Shown: in pieces, positions 61,558 through 64,000 of the stretch
How the letters are laid out: each line of letters opens with the position of its first letter
Position numbering within the stretch: position 1 is the stretch's first letter
Origin: DASWIG01 sp965371445
GTDB lineage: Bacteria > Acidobacteriota > Thermoanaerobaculia > Multivoradales > J023
Length of the DNA stretch: 64,000 nt
Assembly: GCA_965371445.1 (NCBI GenBank)
Contig: CBDUYN010000029.1
Coordinates: 1-64,000 of the forward strand
Direction of reading: 5' to 3'
Made by a program: the position numbers and the translations under genes
The notes under the pieces: generated by a model
What the model saw: the letters and a program-made list of their open reading frames with translations, nothing else
Told to the model about the DNA's origin: nothing
Database searches by the model: none

Positions 61558-61615
61558 CTAAAAGTCAGGCGCGGCGCCGTCTGGCCCGGCTCCAGAAAGG
61601 CGGTCGCAAGGGTTC

Positions 61616-64000
61616 CTAGGAAGAGCTCGGTCGCTCGAGGACCTTGATTCTGAAGAAGACCTTGGTCTTCTTGTCGTCTTTGAGCACCACCGTCAGCTCT
61701 TTGGTGCCGACGTCCTTGGAGAGCTTCTCAGACACTCTGACTTTCAGGACGGAGCGCTTCAAGTCGACGTCGATTTCCAGCGGATCCGTGAAGAAGAAGA
61801 CCTGAGCGATTCCGCCGAGGTTTTCCCCTGGGATCTCCAGGGTCGTACGATCCCCCTTGAAGGTGCTGACGTCGTTACTGAGCTCCGGCCTGGGGACGGG
61901 CAAGGTCACTTCGGAGGCATCGATTTTCAGGATTACCGGCTTGAAGCTGTCCGGTTTTCGAACCACGACACGCTGCAATCCCTCGAGCTCGGGCCACGTC
62001 GGTTTCAATTCTAGGAAGGTGCTACCACGTCGGGTCAACGGATGCTCAGCGCTACGGACCTCGAATTCCACGCCGCCCAGGTCGACGATGATTTCGTCGT
62101 CGAAGCCTGTTCCTTCGACTCCAAGAACGGCCTTCATCTTCCTCTTCGCGAGCGTCCTGACGGAGGTCACGCTGAAGTCGTCGAAGCCTGGGTCGAACAG
62201 CGTGTATTGAGAAGGCCCCCAGAACGGAGACACCAGCGCGAAGTGGCTCGCCTTCCGGATCGTCGCGACGTCGGTGACCAGCGCCAGGGTGCAAGGGTCC
62301 GGGCCCACGGTCAGGTGACCGTCTCCTACGTGGAAAATCTTGTCGTCGAGATGGACGAGCGACTCTTGCGGCTCGACGATGTTCTGGGCTTGGATACAGA
62401 GCCGGAGCTTGCTCGCCGCCACGATTTCCGCCGTGGTCGACGTGACCTCAAGCTGTCCTGCAAGCTCTGCGGCAGGATGTGTCACTTGCGTGACGCCGTA
62501 GGGAGCCTGAATGCGAAGGCCCTGTGGTGATGAGATCGAAGCGAGAGAGGTCACGAAGCTCAGCTCGTTCTCGCTACCGCGCCGCAGCCCGTTGCTCTCG
62601 TCGATCGTGCTCTCGCCGTTGAAGACGCGTGTTCCCCGGAGAAAGTTGGACCCTCGCACGTTCACGAAGGCCTTGCCGTTGTCGAGATGAGACCACGAGA
62701 TCCTAGTGACCTCGGGCCGAAGTAGCGCTTGCAAATCGAAGACGTCAAGGACCTGGATCGTATCCTTCTGGCAGCTTTCCTCACCCTTGATCCGGTCTTT
62801 CGCGATCATGTCGCTTCGGCTCCATTTGCGCCAGCGCGTCTTGACCTTGATGGTGAGCGACGCGTCAGAAATCGATGATCTGTTCGGAAGGACCAAGTGG
62901 ACGAACAGTTGCCGCCTTCCCGTGTCTACGGCTTTGCGGCCGAGGACGGGACGAAACTGCCAGCCGAATCGGGCCGCAGGGTCCGAAGAGGGGAGCTCCA
63001 GAGCTACCGTGTCGACGTCCTGGACGATGTAGTACGTCTCCTGTTTCTTGGCGCCGGCGATGCCGATGTTGAAGACGTTGGTGATGGTCCCCAGTCCGAA
63101 CGAGAAGCCTTTCTGTGTGATGGCCGCGACATTGTAGGTGCTCCGGCTGGGCAGGAGGTTGACGATGGAGGGCCTTTTAAGTCCTCCGGTCTCCTGGAGG
63201 ATCACCTCGACCTCGGCGATCGCCTTGGTATGCTTCGGGTCTATGCTCACCTGAAATCCCAGCAAGGTCTGCTTCGCCGGGACCGCGGAGTTGGTTCCGG
63301 GTATCGCGAAAACTCCTGTCACGATGCGATCGGAGATGGCCCTTTCGAGCGCCAGGCGCAGAGTCGCCACTTCGTAGGTCAGGGCCACCTGTTCGGCGAG
63401 AAGGTCACGGGCGGAAAGCGAAATGGATTCCGCTGTCGGTGTCGGGAGGACACGAGTCGAGCTCGACGCCTGCGGTATTTCGGGGCTTTGGCTTTCCTGC
63501 GTCGTGACGACGTCCGTCGTGGTGACGATGTCTCCTGTGGTGGCGTCCGCTGCCTCGTCGACCGTGGTTACCACCTTCGGAGTCGGAAGCCCCTCGGCGC
63601 TGATTCCGAATTGCGAGCTCCGGAGCCGGCCTCCCTGAATCTTGCCGGCTGTGAGACCTCCCGCGTCGATAAAAGTGAGCGCTGCGAGACGATTCTCCGC
63701 CGCCTGGAGCAGAAGGCGCAACGAGCGTTCGTCGTAGACTTTGACCTGGCCGACGACGATGCCGTTCTCCTCGGAGCGGCAGGATTGGTCTTCCGATGAA
63801 TTGTCGGTCGACGAGTCGGTGGGGGTTGGCAGAGGGTCTACAGGTGGCGAGGAAGAGCCTGTCGGCTCGACGGGCTCCGGCTCGTATTCTCGAACCTCGG
63901 GGGCCGGTCGGGTTTCAACTTGAGCCTCGGGCTCCTGCTCTTCCCGGACCTGGGCCACGATCGCGGATGCGCCACAGGTCAGCACCAGAAGGACCCAGAC
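61616..64000 (-). CDS. Large secreted protein of unknown function (5' end outside the window)
   Basis: At least 794 residues; the frame is open to the window edge and begins with a signal-peptide core (VWVLLVLTCGASAIVAQ), so the start codon is a few codons beyond 64000. A Pro/Glu/Thr-rich linker follows, then helical and beta-rich regions. The stretch PEVTRISWSHLDNGKAFVNV looks like an IPT/TIG-type immunoglobulin fold. The final part (TTLEIPGENLGGIAQVFFF; KELTVVLKDDKKTKVFFRI) is also beta-sandwich-like. No enzyme motif is seen. It is convergent with the UnbV operon. A cell-surface structural role is inference. Confidence 0.8.
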   Translation of the reverse strand, partial: VWVLLVLTCGASAIVAQVREEQEPEAQVETRPAPEVREYEPEPVEPTGSSSPPVDPLPTPTDSSTDNSSEDQSCRSEENGIVVGQVKVYDERSLRLLLQAAENRLAALTFIDAGGLTAGKIQGGRLRSSQFGISAEGLPTPKVVTTVDEAADATTGDIVTTTDVVTTQESQSPEIPQASSSTRVLPTPTAESISLSARDLLAEQVALTYEVATLRLALERAISDRIVTGVFAIPGTNSAVPAKQTLLGFQVSIDPKHTKAIAEVEVILQETGGLKRPSIVNLLPSRSTYNVAAITQKGFSFGLGTITNVFNIGIAGAKKQETYYIVQDVDTVALELPSSDPAARFGWQFRPVLGRKAVDTGRRQLFVHLVLPNRSSISDASLTIKVKTRWRKWSRSDMIAKDRIKGEESCQKDTIQVLDVFDLQALLRPEVTRISWSHLDNGKAFVNVRGSNFLRGTRVFNGESTIDESNGLRRGSENELSFVTSLASISSPQGLRIQAPYGVTQVTHPAAELAGQLEVTSTTAEIVAASKLRLCIQAQNIVEPQESLVHLDDKIFHVGDGHLTVGPDPCTLALVTDVATIRKASHFALVSPFWGPSQYTLFDPGFDDFSVTSVRTLAKRKMKAVLGVEGTGFDDEIIVDLGGVEFEVRSAEHPLTRRGSTFLELKPTWPELEGLQRVVVRKPDSFKPVILKIDASEVTLPVPRPELSNDVSTFKGDRTTLEIPGENLGGIAQVFFFTDPLEIDVDLKRSVLKVRVSEKLSKDVGTKELTVVLKDDKKTKVFFRIKVLERPSSS

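Overview
The window is about 64 kb of GC-rich, gene-dense bacterial DNA. Several family choices point to the Acidobacteriota, probably a Thermoanaerobaculia-like lineage. These are a TIGR03436-type VWFA-related secreted protein, a remnant of an ADOP/MacB-type permease, several ASPIC/UnbV-FG-GAP proteins, HTH/zinc-ribbon TPR proteins and a secreted protein ending in an F-E-S-G-D tail. This placement is inference from gene content; there is no rRNA or phylogenetic marker in the window.

Layout. 1-2970 is an unstable accessory region. It holds the end of an unknown gene, a protein candidate built of 14-residue repeats (42-bp DNA repeats, with a one-base frameshift at the end), an XisH/XisI pair, and gene fragments, including a 253-bp near-copy of part of the M1 peptidase gene found 3.9 kb downstream. 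2971-11262 carries a large secreted FnIII protein, an M1-like metallopeptidase and alpha-glucan phosphorylase. 11487-15317 carries a kinase-fold protein that lacks its catalytic Asp, a HepT/MntA toxin-antitoxin module and a zinc-ribbon TPR protein. 15415-23980 carries proS, an HTH-TPR regulator, a membrane GGDEF-EAL protein with a ruined GGDEF motif, tRNA-Ala, and a GNAT / hemerythrin / hybrid histidine kinase cluster. 23991-27759 holds a polytopic glycosyltransferase, a TIGR01777 epimerase, an unknown protein and ThiS.

27866-36048 is the housekeeping proteostasis block: tRNA-Lys, tRNA-Leu, tig, clpP, clpX, lon, ysxC and rho. It is followed by a small membrane protein and gamma-glutamyltransferase. 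39618-43161 is a translationally coupled nadA-nadB-nadC operon on the minus strand. Its promoter contains one 7-3-7 palindrome between the -35 and -10 boxes, and a second copy lies in the leader. Downstream come a Tdi1-like immunity domain protein, a POT peptide transporter, tRNA-Pro, the VWFA protein, an M16 protease pair (one catalytic, one not) and a nitrilase-family hydrolase.

51794-61339 is the most unusual part: four consecutive plus-strand genes, each start codon overlapping the previous stop codon (TGATG, GTGA, TTGA). They encode 834-, 620-, 1090- and 637-residue exported or membrane-anchored FG-GAP/ASPIC-UnbV proteins, two of them with TPR regions. They look like one co-translated set of extracytoplasmic partners of unknown function. 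The window ends in a large secreted protein of unknown function whose start lies outside.
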